Assembly: GCA_030704615.1 (NCBI GenBank)
Contig: CM060731.1
Span: 42,534,001 to 42,598,000, forward strand
Direction of reading: 5' to 3'
From: Takakia lepidozioides
Taxonomy: Eukaryota; Streptophyta; Takakiopsida; Takakiales; Takakiaceae
DNA length: 64,000 bases
This document shows positions 47,341 to 58,529 of the stretch, one piece after another. Positions within the stretch are counted from its first letter, which is position 1. Each line of letters opens with the position of its first letter. The notes below the pieces were generated by a model. The model saw only the letters and a list, made by a program, of their open reading frames with translations. It had not been told where the DNA came from and did not search any database. Both the position numbers and the translations under genes were made by a program.

Positions 47341-49354
47341 ATGCCTTCGCTTGTTGTGTGCACATATGCAGTGGCACGTTTGACAAGATTTGGGAGGTAT
47401 GAAAGTGGGGATGTCAAAGCTGATAAGTCCCCACAGCGTTTATTGAGATTATGCTCTCCACAGAGGTTTGGTGGTAGAAGCACAGTACATGGGATTGGCA
47501 AGTCGCATTCTTGCAGCCGACTAGTCAGAAAATCCATCTCAGATTATTCGAATGGTAGACATAATGGTGGTTTTAGGAATGTTAGTGGTCAAGAGTCGAA
47601 GACACGTGACGTTGTGGCTCAGGCCCTCAAGGGAGAATGTGGAGCAGAGGAAGATGAAAAAGAGAGCAAGCAGAGAGATGCAGAAATCGACGTTGCACTG
47701 AAGGATTCTCATGAGACAGTTTGGGACGAGAAGGAGCGGCCACTGATGGACGAGGATGTTCGGGTGCTCACGAGATTTAGAAGTAGGTATGTCCTCTTTC
47801 GTCAGATGAGCTGTTTCTGGGCCACTTTTGGGTAGTGCACTAATTGGATGTCTAATACTTCATGCATGCGATTGCTAATTTGTTGATAAATTCCCAGATA
47901 CAATTTTGTGCAAGTCCTGGAGGTAGCGAGAGGGGCTAACCATGTGCTAGCTGGAGCCCGTATGCTTCTCCTCGATAATCCAGGTAACATTCACAGCATC
48001 TACTATCAACACAAGGTGCTAACTTGCTCCTACTATGATGAGTTTGCAACTCTAGTGCCCCTTCTTCCACAGGGCCCAGTGGGGATTCTTGGACTGGGAG
48101 CGGGCACAGCAGCCCACATCATTCATCATTTTTGGCCCACTGTAAGCCTGCATGGATGGGAGCTTGACCCAGACATCATTTCCGTAGCAAGAGAATTCTT
48201 CAATCTATCATGGCTGGAACAGGGAGGACAAAAACTGCCAGATGAGAGTGTGTCCCAATTGGAGCATGTGGACACTGGTCCCTTGAAAGGGTGCAGTTAT
48301 TCAGGCAAATTTGGAAGTGAAGAACAGGGTACCAAACTTGGTGAAGGGAAAGACTGTGATTCAACAAGAGAAAGATATTCTGGTAGAGAGTCTGGGAGGC
48401 TAACAGTCCACACAGGGGATGCCTTGGGCCCCAATGCGAATATAGAGGCAGGATTTGCGGGTCTGATAGTTGACTTGTTTGCGGATGGAGCAGTGATTCC
48501 TGCTCTTCAGCAACCCCAGACTTGGCAGCAGCTGAGAGAGAGATTATGCCCTGGAGGTAAGTTTTCACAAAACAAGCTCGTCTCACAATGCAGCATGGCT
48601 CTGTATGGCCTACTGTGAAATGGGTAGCTTCTTTGACGACTAGCACCCATCAACTCTCTTTCTTTTTTCCCAAAGAAACCTCATTGCCTTATGTCTATGT
48701 GGGGGTTTGGGGCGTCGGGTAATGTTAGAAGGAGGGCCACATTTTAAGTAAGGTGGGCTGATATAGCCTTGGTGGCAGCAGTTTCTACTGGATCAGACCA
48801 ACCCAATTGCTGGCTTAAGGAGATCAGCAGTCTATGTGAGTGTTTGCAGGGCATTAGGCTTGCCCAACACCGTTGATCAACTTGCCAAAGCTCCACTTAA
48901 CCCAGAAACTGGTGTTCTATTGCAGGCTTTGCAGACCTAGCCACCTGGATACTCAATTTCTCCCAAAGAGTGCAATCACATAGATAGTTAGCCGGGGAGT
49001 AGCCAGACACTTGTAATCCTCAGCAAATCTCCTTCTCTTCAGATGATGCAAGCATTTCTTGTGAGTGTATCCAACTGACAAATTGTTTATGCATCTCAAG
49101 GTCGTATCATGGTCAATTGTGGAGGCTCCATGGAATCAAGGGGCAACCAGAAGAGTGCTGGCCAAGTGCTTATGGAGGAAACAATTGCTGCAGTTGCTGA
49201 GATATTTCCCGGGGAAACCTCAACGAGGTATCTGGCAAGGAAGGCACATAACACGTTAGCCTTGACTGGGCCTCCCCCTAATGTGCAAGCTTGGAAGCAA
49301 GCACTGCCGAAGTGCTTGACAGAAGACATCACAGACTGGGTCACTGTGCCCTAA
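47341..49354 (+). CDS. Spermidine-synthase-like AdoMet-dependent methyltransferase-fold protein, probably plastid
   Basis: Three exons, 47341-47786, 47898-48556 and 49101-49354, join in phase to 452 residues. The first 50 residues (MPSLVVCTYAVARLTRFGRY, later SCSRLVRKS) are basic and hydroxylated, like a plastid transit peptide, followed by an acidic linker. The fold starts at YNFVQVLEVARGANHVL; the nucleotide-binding loop is GILGLGAGTAAH near residue 211, then LHGWELDPDIISVAREFF and LIVDLFADGAVIP, and exon 3 gives GRIMVNCGGS. This is the layout of plant spermidine-synthase-like proteins that are not true aminopropyltransferases. The substrate is unknown. The start lies 125 bp after the last palindrome of the array. 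Confidence 0.8.
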
Positions 49355-50060
49355 ACTTTGTACTCGGTAGAGCATCATACACTTCTGTCTACAAGTGCAC
49401 TTTAAGATAGCACAGCAAACAAGGGGCCAATTGTTTTAGTTCAAAACCAGAAGCATTCACATACAGTACTTAGGGAATTTAGAGATCCTACCACAGCAGT
49501 AGACACATTCATGAATGCAAGCATCTGGCGCTCATGAATTTGGCTGAGCTTGATAGATTGATAACCCACACATGCTGCAAAGGTTCAGGTAATCTGACCT
49601 GCACAAACTTAGTTTTCTAGGAGACAAAACCCTGCCTTGAGAGAAAAATTCTTTGTTTAGGTCTAGATCAAACAGCATCAACAGATGACGCCAAATACAG
49701 ATGCTACAGCTCCATGCACAGCCCATCAAGTAAAGCATTGAATCCAGAATCACCTTGGTTATGCACTGGCAATGCCTCAACCTTCGTTTCTTCAATTTTG
49801 ATGGGGGGTGGATGCTCTTTCTAATTAGATTAAAAGCCAAGGGAAAGATGCCTTGGAGAGTGACATAAGGCATAAACACCAAGTGATGGGAAACTCATCT
49901 TCCATGCTAGTGGGGGAAAAACTAAACTTCAACAGAAAGCCAAGCCTGTCAAGCTTTACTAAAGCGGGGTCGGAACGTGACCCCCAGGACCAGCCACAAT
50001 GGGCATCTACCAACCACAACTGAACAAATAGCTAGCTAACCTCAAGCCCGTCCTTGATAT
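49355..50060. other. Intergenic region, nothing recognised
   Basis: About 700 bp with only short unsupported frames; the first part is likely 3' untranslated region of the preceding gene. Confidence 0.3.
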
Positions 50061-50061
50061 C

Positions 50062-50466
50062 ATGTTGGAGGGGTTACCACAACCAGACTTCATTATGTTG
50101 CAGGAGGATTGTATTTTGTGTCGTAGCAAAGTCCATCCAAACTATAACGATAGATTAAAAAACTCCCCGAACGTGTTTCTGAAGCCACTTGTGGGGCTAT
50201 GGGTGAAGACGAGAGGAAAGTTCGATGACAGAAATACACTTCTGATTGATGATACTCCTCTGAAATGTCTACTCAATCATGTAGGGTCACGCTTATTCTT
50301 GAAGACATTTGAATCAATTGAGATCAACAACAGCTACTTGTTGGTGCTTCAAAAGTTTATTGATGGGATGTTGGAGAGTCCACTAAATGTCCCAGACTAT
50401 GTTGTTAAGAACCAGATTGGGGTTGGACCCGAGAGCCTTTCTGACCCTAAATATGACAGTCTTTGA
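50062..50466 (+). pseudogene. C-terminal fragment of an FCP1/NLI-type phosphatase-like domain
   Basis: The frame reads PLVGLWVKTRGKFDDRNTLL then IDDTPLKCLLNHVGSRLFL and FIDGMLESPLNVPDYV, matching the second half of the HAD-type CTD-phosphatase-like fold found in plant NLI-domain proteins, including the IDD acidic motif. The N-terminal nucleophile half (DxDxT) is absent upstream. It is a fragment or a single remaining exon, related to the longer remnant at 51.1-53.6 kb. Confidence 0.55.
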
Positions 50467-50472
50467 TCTTTT

Positions 50473-50793
50473 TTAGAGAGCAATGAAAGCTGAGACATCT
50501 TTAACTAAGCCTTTCGAGTGATACTGCTCATGTAATCTCTTGACAGTTTTAGCAACCCCCAAATGGCCAGCATAAGTAGAAGCATGGTATAATTCGAGTA
50601 AAGCAGGGACAACAGACCTAGAATGGACTTCCACAGCATAGGTACCTTCCAAAGCGACTCTGAACAATCTACCTTCACTTTCCCGGTGGCTGGGTAAGTG
50701 ATAGTTGACTTGCCTCATGAGTAGCTTGGATATGCCACTAAGGTGGGTGCCGGTTTTGCACGTATGGAGAAGAGCATCGTATAAATGGATCAT
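50473..50793 (-). mobile_element. Ty3/gypsy integrase zinc-binding fragment
   Basis: The minus-strand frame contains LYHASTYAGHLGVAKTVKRL and HEQYHSKGLVKDVSAFI, the integrase H2C2 (HHCC) N-terminal segment of Ty3-type retrotransposons. The two cysteines and the catalytic core are missing. It is a truncated scrap with no long terminal repeats seen. Confidence 0.6.
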
Positions 50794-51138
50794 CCATGCC
50801 TACATCACTCATGGCCACACAACATCAGGTTAACGGTTATCTTATTTGTGAATGATTGGATATACAATTTGGGGTTCTAGAACCCCATGTAAAATAAATG
50901 TACATATTCACTTTGTGCAAATTTTGACTAAACGTTCAATCTAGCATGTTTTTTGTAGGCTAACATCGTTGTTGTTCCGTATGAAATTTGCTAAGATTGT
51001 AAGTAGCTAAGAACTTTTAAGTGTTTTTATCATTTAATGGCGATGCTTCATCATAGAACTTGTGTTGTGTTGTCCACTAAGCGTACTTTCCACTAACTTC
51101 GACAGTAATGTCGAGGATATATCGAGGTTGAGTCTCAT

Positions 51139-53600
51139 TTGAACATGTCCTGTCTATTACAAGTTTCAAAGTCTGTACAAAATGTTCAAGAACACCGTGT
51201 TATTGAATGTGACAGTGGAGTTTCTACAAGACTTGAGTCTATTACATCTCAGTTGGAGGATTCGTGCGAAAACAAGATTATCACTCAACAGAGTGACAAT
51301 CAACCATTAGAGATATCTCTTGCTATGGTGGAATGTTGTCTTGAAGAGGTTGACAAGCTTGATGATAGGCGATATCATCAATCCATTGAACACAACTTCA
51401 GTCCAATTACAACTCATTCAGGTATTGACGATGTACAGCAAGTCGACGACTTGCCCCGGAGGAAAATCCCAACGTTTATCCCACAGCATCATGGATGGAC
51501 ACATGGACACTTGAGGAGGAACAAGGTGAATTATTGCCTATATATTTTTATTTTATTTTTCCCCATTCAATCTTTTCTTTTTTCTGATGATCTTGTTTTA
51601 CTCCAAGTAAGATTGGGTGAAGTAAAGCGACGTCTTCTCCGGCATTATAATCCAACGTAATCTTAGTATTTGACGTTCAATTCAGAATATGGAGATCTCA
51701 AGTCCAGATGTATCTCCAGATTGCCTCATGCCATCCTCTCGTGTACTCAACGTCCAAATCTTTGAAAGAAAAAAGCAAGTGGATGATCTATGTCGCGATT
51801 TTGGCTCGAAAACTTCGGAGTGTTCGAAGAAATCTCGATCCACTCGTAAGAGGCTTATGGTTTGCTCAGACGTGAAGATCGCGTCAGATGTTTCTTCAGA
51901 ACTCAACTGACTCCTGCACTTGTTCTACAAAATTTCAGTCGAGAGGGTTGCAGAAGGTAACCGACTGATTCTTGTAATGTATCTGCATATCATTGTATAT
52001 TCAATCGACCATGTGGACCATGCACTCATTTGGTCCGCTGATGATTAAATATTGTAGATTCCTTCTCTTTAGTTGGACAGAAGGAATTTAGGATGTTTGA
52101 ATTTTCTTCCCAGGACCAGAGGACACTATCATCGTCATGGATTGAGTCTATGTCCAGGTTGTGCAAGTGTATAGAATTTGTTCTACAGAATCTCAATCAA
52201 AAGGGATTCAGAAGGTATAGTAGCTGCATATCTTTCTCTAATGCCAGACTCTATAGTTTGTCTGAAGCATTGTGATTCTTTATCCATTTGGTATATCCTC
52301 ATAAAAATTCTGTAGTGTCGTGGAGATATTCAAATTGTCTTCGTTGAATCTCAATGATACATTTACCTCGACATAAATGTCGAGGTTGCATAGGTGTTCT
52401 ATCTGCACTAATCTCAATTATATTGGTTTCAGGAGAATTATGTTTCTTCAGACAGGGATGCCTCTACTCCGAAGAGGCGGATGAAACTCGTAATATTGAG
52501 TGTTAATGGTCTCATTTGCTATCGACCACCTCCGACCGGAAGAGAAATATTCAAAAAAAGATTTTCAGGGAGAAATGTGAGCATTAAGGTCCCAGATACT
52601 CCTTTTGTCATTCCTCGGCCTGGAGTGGTGGAGTTCCTGAGCGTCTCTTTGAAAATTTTCATGTCGCCATTTGGTCTTGCTCTGAAAGAGACATTGTTCT
52701 TAAGATGCTACAATGTTTTGTGCCCATTGATATGATGAAGTTCTTCAGTTTTGTTTGGTCCAATGAGCATTGCAACGCGACAGCCGGCTATGTTAAGTCT
52801 GGGATGAGATATCTCATTAAGGATATTTAAACCGTTTTTGCTTGTTTTCCTGGAAAAACATTTGCGAGTGAAGGGCAAATCCTTCTTGTGGATGATGAAC
52901 CATCAAAATCACTCAGAAACCCTGCAAATACTGGATATTTCTTTTTTACATTTAATGGGTCAAAAAATAAGCTGTCTAATATAAATGATGCAGTGTGGCC
53001 ATTCATCTCAAACATGATAGGAGTATCCAGTGTTGTTGAGTATGTGAGTGAGAGCTTTGCAAAAGCATCTTGCGCAGCGATAGATCGGGATTACCCTTTA
53101 TGGTCTTGGTATGGGCGATATTTGGATCATTCTATTTTTCATCCGTGGACAAGTCAGCCTGATTATCTTAGGATGCACTTCGTCATTCATGTCAAAGTTA
53201 AATAAATATTAAATGGTAACATGCATTTTTTTAAAGTATGTACTGTTCTTTATTTTAGTTCTGAGAATGTCTCTATTAGCCGGTCGTTTCTGATTGGGTT
53301 TGTGGGCTTCGATATTTTTCAGTGACTTACGAGTATGAGTTGAGGACTCTGGTGCTCAAAGAGAAAGCAAACATTCGTCAGAATGGTTCAAGATCTGAAT
53401 GGTTCAAGATCTTCAAACTTTGTCAACCACACGATCCAATATCAATTTTGATGATCTATTTGACCATTCCGAGAATAGATCATTATCTTCTGGTGCAGAA
53501 AGTCAAGCTGGAATCGAATGGGGCATGGGGAGGCGTCTTCGAACTCAACCCCTAAATACAAGTCGTTTGGGAAGGGAATCGTCATTCGTGACGGCTTATC
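51139..53600 (+). pseudogene. Broken FCP1/NLI-type phosphatase-like gene
   Basis: Pieces in several frames suggest an old multi-exon gene: a low-complexity N-terminal part (51145-51524), a Ser/Lys-rich part (51690-51910), then the domain from about 52450: RRMKLVILSVNGLICYRPPP, VPDTPFVIPRPGVVEFL, FSFVWSNEHCNATAGYV, QILLVDDEPSKSLRNPANTG. The usual DLNG nucleophile motif is SVNG, so the catalytic Asp is missing. A one-base loss near 52636 shifts the frame and TAA at 52828-52830 interrupts it. It is therefore a pseudogene, unless introns remove both sites, for which I see no good splice signals. Confidence 0.55.
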
Positions 53601-54615
53601 AAGTCTAGAATATGTCATCCCATGATGTTAGTTCTTAACAATTATAGTATTATTTACGGCTATGATAGGGCATATGGATAATTTGCTGTAGAAATCGCAA
53701 GTTCTTTAGTGAGTATCTGTACAGTTTGACTTACATGTCAAGGTCGCATGTAATGAATATCATTGTGCATTCAATGACATTTGAAAATAAAAATGATCTA
53801 TTCTCATCTGTGTCCAAGTTTGATTTGTCATTTCTATTGGATGATCTGAACTATGAATGAAGCTCTCCTGATTTTAATGTTTGTTTCCACTTTTTGTCAG
53901 TTTTGGACTTTAACCTCTACATGATGTGGTTGAAGTATATATTCTTTTTATATCTCTCTTCATGAACATCGACATTAGAGTCAAAGTTTTTTCATTTGTC
54001 CAACATCCACGAACATTTCTGTGTGCAAAGTATATATGACTAATTTGTAATGGCACTAACGTATTGTTAGTGGAATAAAAATTATTTTTTGGGTTTCATA
54101 TATGATTTATTTATTCACTTATTCTTCTTTATGGACACATCTCAAGTCCGGCATTAGTTAAAATTGAGTTGGAGGTCTCCCGTGGTCCAACGTACCGATA
54201 TTGAGTATGTTGTCATTCCTCTAGCAACACATAATAAACACTGCAAGATAATTGATGAAGAGCACAAAATTCAGTAGTATCAAGAGTTGTGCAACTTCAC
54301 AAAGTTAATTGATTCATTACTCCCATAATATTGTTAATTAATTTTTAATTATACAATATATTAAAGTTTGGTCCGAATTTAAGCCAAAAGTGTAAAATTA
54401 ATTAAAATTGAGTTATAATTTGGTTCATTTTTATCTCATCTTTTTAATGTTATTTTTATAACAATTAAAAAAAAATCCAAGGGGCCATAAGGCCAACGAC
54501 ACCGAGGGCGAACCAAGTACATAACAAAGAGAGACAAACTACAACGGGCCAATAGGACTATGAGCAAAAAGATGGTTAACATGAGGGCCCACTGTGACCG
54601 CAACCCAATAGCGCG
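53601..54615. other. AT-rich region, nothing recognised
   Basis: About 1 kb of strongly AT-rich sequence without coding signal. Confidence 0.3.
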
Positions 54616-54617
54616 CA

Positions 54618-55028
54618 CTAAAAACCACCCCGTACTAGAGGGCACCAAATTGAAGCACAATGACGTTGATAAGAGACACAATGACGTTGATAAGAGAGAC
54701 GATGTCCATACATATATATGTATGACGCTAGCCGAAGCTAGTAAGTAAGAGTCCATTTGGGGGTACTTCCCCTTTTCAGGGCCTTTTCAGGGCCTTTTCA
54801 GGGTTTGGCCTATCAATGTTGGTACCAGTCACCGGATCCCAATAAGCACTAAGGGGAACCACCCTGTACAGGAGGGCACCAAATTGGAGCATAGTGACGT
54901 TGATAAGAGAGACCATGTCCATATATATATATATATGTATAACGCTAGCCGAAGCTAATAAATAAGAGCCCATTTGGGGTACTTCCCCTTTTCAGGGGTG
55001 GACCCGTCAATGTTGGTACCAGTCACAC
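54618..55028. repeat. Two diverged tandem units with a gacgctagccgaagcta motif
   Basis: Unit 1 (about 54630-54830) and unit 2 (about 54862-55028) share gagggcaccaaattg, gacgttgataagaga, a TA-rich run, acgctagccgaagcta, agtacttccccttttcaggg-like words and caatgttggtaccagtcac. Unit 1 contains a doubled caatgacgttgataagag and three copies of gccttttcagg. A relative in opposite orientation lies at 34666-34800. Confidence 0.75.
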
Positions 55029-55044
55029 AGTGGCTAGATGGCCA

Positions 55045-55800
55045 CTTTCAATCTTGCGTTTGTTTGTTGAGGATTAGAGATATGAGCGACGTGATTTGTA
55101 TAAAATGCATGGTGCGGAGAAGGGGTGCTATGTGTTTAAGAGACAATTTGAGGTATTCTTTTAGGATATGGATATTATGTAAGAGGTAAAGCCCTCGCCC
55201 CAAGACTTTCCTGGATTTGAGGCGCCTGTCCCGGGGCCGGAGCCCAAGGGCAGGGGTTGAAAATCCAGGAAAGTCCAAGGGCAAGGGCTTTACCTTTCAT
55301 AAAAAACAAAGCTACCCGTTTTCGACACTGCCCGTTTCTCCACTGCGTTGCCACTAGGGTTTCATTGTCACGTCATTGTAGCTCGCTGCCCAAGTTTGAA
55401 AATCGTCTGCCCAAAATAGATCCATAAAGTATGGGGGGACAGATTCCATAATCTGGGATTACAGCCCCGTCCCGGGGCAAAAACCTGTAATCACGTGCGA
55501 GGGAAAATTTCTCTCAGGGAAGCCCTAATTTTAACAAAGCCAAAAAATCTGAAGGTTTTTACGAATATGCGCGCCACCCCTGAGATAAATGGTGAGGGGG
55601 CCTTCTCCATCTATGTTGTCGAAAGGCGAGTATGAGGGGGTCATATTTTTCGCACATACATATATACACATGGTGTCTGTGTGCCACATCAACTGGAGTT
55701 AGTGTAAATAAGAGCCTCTTCACCTTGCGGTTATTGCCTGGGATGGGCTCTATCAAACCCATATTGTCAACGGTCGAAAATGAGGCGGGCATGTTTGCCC
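55045..55800 (-). mobile_element. LINE tail fragment with an inserted hairpin
   Basis: Minus-strand frames read ILKEYLKLSLKHIAPLLR and EKYDPLILAFRQHRW, the same as parts of the LINE tail at 33360-33600. Between them lies an inverted repeat, 55185-55218 with 55261-55294 (34-bp arms with few mismatches, around ggtaaagccc and gactttcctggattt), which looks like a later insertion or rearrangement. Confidence 0.55.
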
Positions 55801-55894
55801 TTGACATGTTGCCAATTTAGTGGCTCTTTTTTGAACTCAAGTGATTCAGGGAATTGCGGAGTGAAGGCCATGTTGGAAGGAGTGGGGTCCAAAC

Positions 55895-56799
55895 CAGTGT
55901 TGGGCGGGTATATTGATTTCAATATACCCTTAGGGTATAAGTAATTTGTTTTTGTCAAATCATTTATCCTCCGGGTATGGATAAATTGAAATCTCAAAAA
56001 TTTATTTACCCTCCGAGTATGGGTAAATTAACTTTTCAGATTCTATAGAACCCCGGGTAAGGATATATATGCCAAAATATACCCTGAGGGTATGGATAAT
56101 TTTTTAAATCAATATACAATTTAATGGTTTTTAAAATTGTGATGTTTTCCAATACACAACAAAAGAAACAATCTATGGTAAAAGAGAAAATTGATGAGAT
56201 ATTGCGTAATATTTTGGCTTTAATTCCCAATGCAAGAGGACGGAGGCTTGAGATTCAAAAAATTATATGCAGGATCTGAAGAGGTTTTCTTTGGGTTATA
56301 TGGCATTTTAGGAATGATAGATATGTAACATTTTCCAGCTGTGATTGGAGCTTTCTTACAGCTGAAGGCTCCCTAACAACACAACAAAAAGAGAGAAGAC
56401 ATAGCACATAAAGGTCGTAGGGCACTAGTCTTATGTCCATAAAAAATCCCTCCCTTATTCTGCATAGGAAAAAAACTACTAGATTTTGCTAGATGGATGA
56501 GATTCCCTAAAAAGTACCTCCACGCTAAATGTCACCTCGAATGCTACCGTCATTGCTATGCTACCGCCGTCAAATGCTACCGTTGTGGCTATGTTATCTT
56601 ATATACCCTGATTAGATATACCCTTCATTTTAACATATATCGTTTAGAAAAGTAGGGTATATTGGACTTCTTGATTCAGGGTAAATATAAGGATAAGGGT
56701 ATATCATAAAAATATACCCTATTATAAGGGTATACATCCAAGTACCTAAACTTGCCACACCAGGGTATATATATATATCAATATACCCACCCAACACTG
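55895..56799. mobile_element. Non-autonomous hAT-type element
   Basis: The 905-bp element starts CAGTGTTGGGCGGGTATATT and its right end is the reverse complement of the same sequence with one mismatch over about 25 bp (C for T at position 11). It is flanked by 8-bp target duplications: gtccaaac at 55887-55894 and atccaaac at 56800-56807. The inside has no long open frame but many subterminal copies of a gggtat(a)/(t)ataccc word, often paired as inverted couples. Length of target duplication, terminal CA..TG form and subterminal repeats are all hAT features. Confidence 0.88.
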
Positions 56800-56807
56800 A
56801 TCCAAAC

Positions 56808-57960
56808 AGTGATGACATGATTGATGATGTCCAACTCTAGCACCATAGTCTAATATGCTCTAGACCATTCACATCAATACTCTAGACCATTCACACTGAG
56901 ATTTATTACTTTTAAATATTTTTTAATTTTTATCTTTTCTGAATAAATTGCACCCTATATTTTTTTGCACGTTGGTTGGAAATTTTTGGAAGTGACTTTC
57001 CCGGGAGCCCAAGAGCAATCTCCTATGTATCCATGTGCATCTCACATGTAGAGGCCCAAGTGCGACCTCCAGTGTCCAATATCACCTAAGTCCAAGTGCA
57101 ATCCCAAAGCCAACTTTGCTATTTTTGCAAGCTCCTCTCCCGTGTCGAGGCTTCATGTATTGATACATCCACTTAGCTATAAAGCCCACTTTGCTATTTT
57201 TGTGATTTTCCAGCGACCCAAAGTACTTGAAATTCCACATCTCCCACACCGCCGGTCCAAAAATCATGAGACCAAGCCAGTGCACCCCTCCTCATCGAGG
57301 GCTTTTCAACGGCACCAAGCGCCGGGGTTGGGGCCCTGCGGTTTGGGAGATCTCAACGACGCTACAAACAAAACAAGCCGCTCCGCCACAAGAGGCTCTA
57401 TCCTTTGGTGATTTTGTGGTTGTTGTTTTATACTTTTTCTAGGGCTTCATGAATCATGCCCATGAACCCTCCATAGACTAGGCTTAATGGATAAGCCTAG
57501 TTCTCCGCCTAGGCAAGAAGTCTCCACACTGCCTCTATCCCTTGCGGGACAGAGCCAACAAACGTCTCTATTAATATATTGATCCCTTCAGCTCTATTAT
57601 ATTCATTTTCTCTCAGTTTTCTCAGAATGACTTCTATTATATGCAGTTCCTTTCAGTTTCATCACATTGAAATTCCATTATATTTAGTTCCCTTCAGATT
57701 TATGATCATTCAATTCCACATTCAATTTTGTCTTTTTGCATTTGTTTCTTGCATTTAGTTTATTATTATTACTTTATATCGAGGTAAAAACATAAAATAT
57801 TTTGATTCTAAATCTCATATTTATTTATTAATTGTTATCCTCAGGGATCACTTTCAGTGCTGACGGTTCTAATTTTATGTTTTAAATATTTGTAATTTTT
57901 ATTTCAATAAAATCAGGACCAGCAGCCCAGAAATTTCAATTTGTATTTAGGGTGGAGCCA
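56808..57960. other. Repeat-rich intergenic region
   Basis: No gene is recognised. A short segment near 57535 (cttgcgggacagagccaacaaacg) resembles part of the SINE-like sequence at 31.8 kb. Around 57590-57710 the words ttctattatat and cctttcagttt repeat. Words like aggaccagcagcccagaaatt near 57915 recur in diverged form near 59570 and 59815. Confidence 0.35.
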
Positions 57961-58128
57961 TTGCGCGACGAGCCGCTTGTTAAAATTTGATTTGTTCTCA
58001 TGAGTTCGAGCCCCATCAATCCTGATTTACCGAACCGCAACCTACGCTATGCAAGGCGTGGCTTGCAAAGTGAGTGATCATAGGAGTTGCACTATTTCCG
58101 AACTTCCAATATAGAGGTTGGGTAGCGT

Positions 58129-58162
58129 GTGAGGAGGCTCACGTTGGCATGAGCCTCCTTAC
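58129..58162. repeat. 13-bp-arm hairpin of the gctcacg family
   Basis: gtgaggaggctca pairs with tgagcctccttac around an 8-nt loop, with one mismatch. Similar gctcacg words occur nearby and at 0.7 and 11.5 kb. Confidence 0.7.
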
Positions 58163-58309
58163 GTGAGCAGATAGGCATATTACATAGATTCTCAAAATAT
58201 CCTGTGAATATGATACAGCGAAAGGAAAATATGTTCACGCCACTCAAATGCGAGACTACTGAAAATGTTGTGCTCACGCGAAACTATTCTTTTAATTTTT
58301 ACAAAAAAA

Positions 58310-58520
58310 AAGTTTTTTTCCGACATTCTCTTTTGGGAATTCTTTCGCAAACGAAACTGTTTGTGCTCGTGTGAGCACAGATTTTGAATTAGTTTATATT
58401 GCTATTTTTTATCATTTTCTATTGTTTCTTTAATGTGTTTTTTCTGATCTTCTCTTTTGGAATTATTTCACAACGAAACTTTTGTGCTCGCGTGAGCACA
58501 GATTTTGAATTAGTTTCGCT
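58310..58520. repeat. Tandem duplication with gtgagcacagattttgaatt
   Basis: Unit 1 (about 58314-58400) and unit 2 (about 58436-58516) share cttcttttgg-like, gaaactnttgtgctcg and gtgagcacagattttgaatt words at an offset of about 117-121 bp. Confidence 0.75.
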
Positions 58521-58529
58521 GACAAAATA

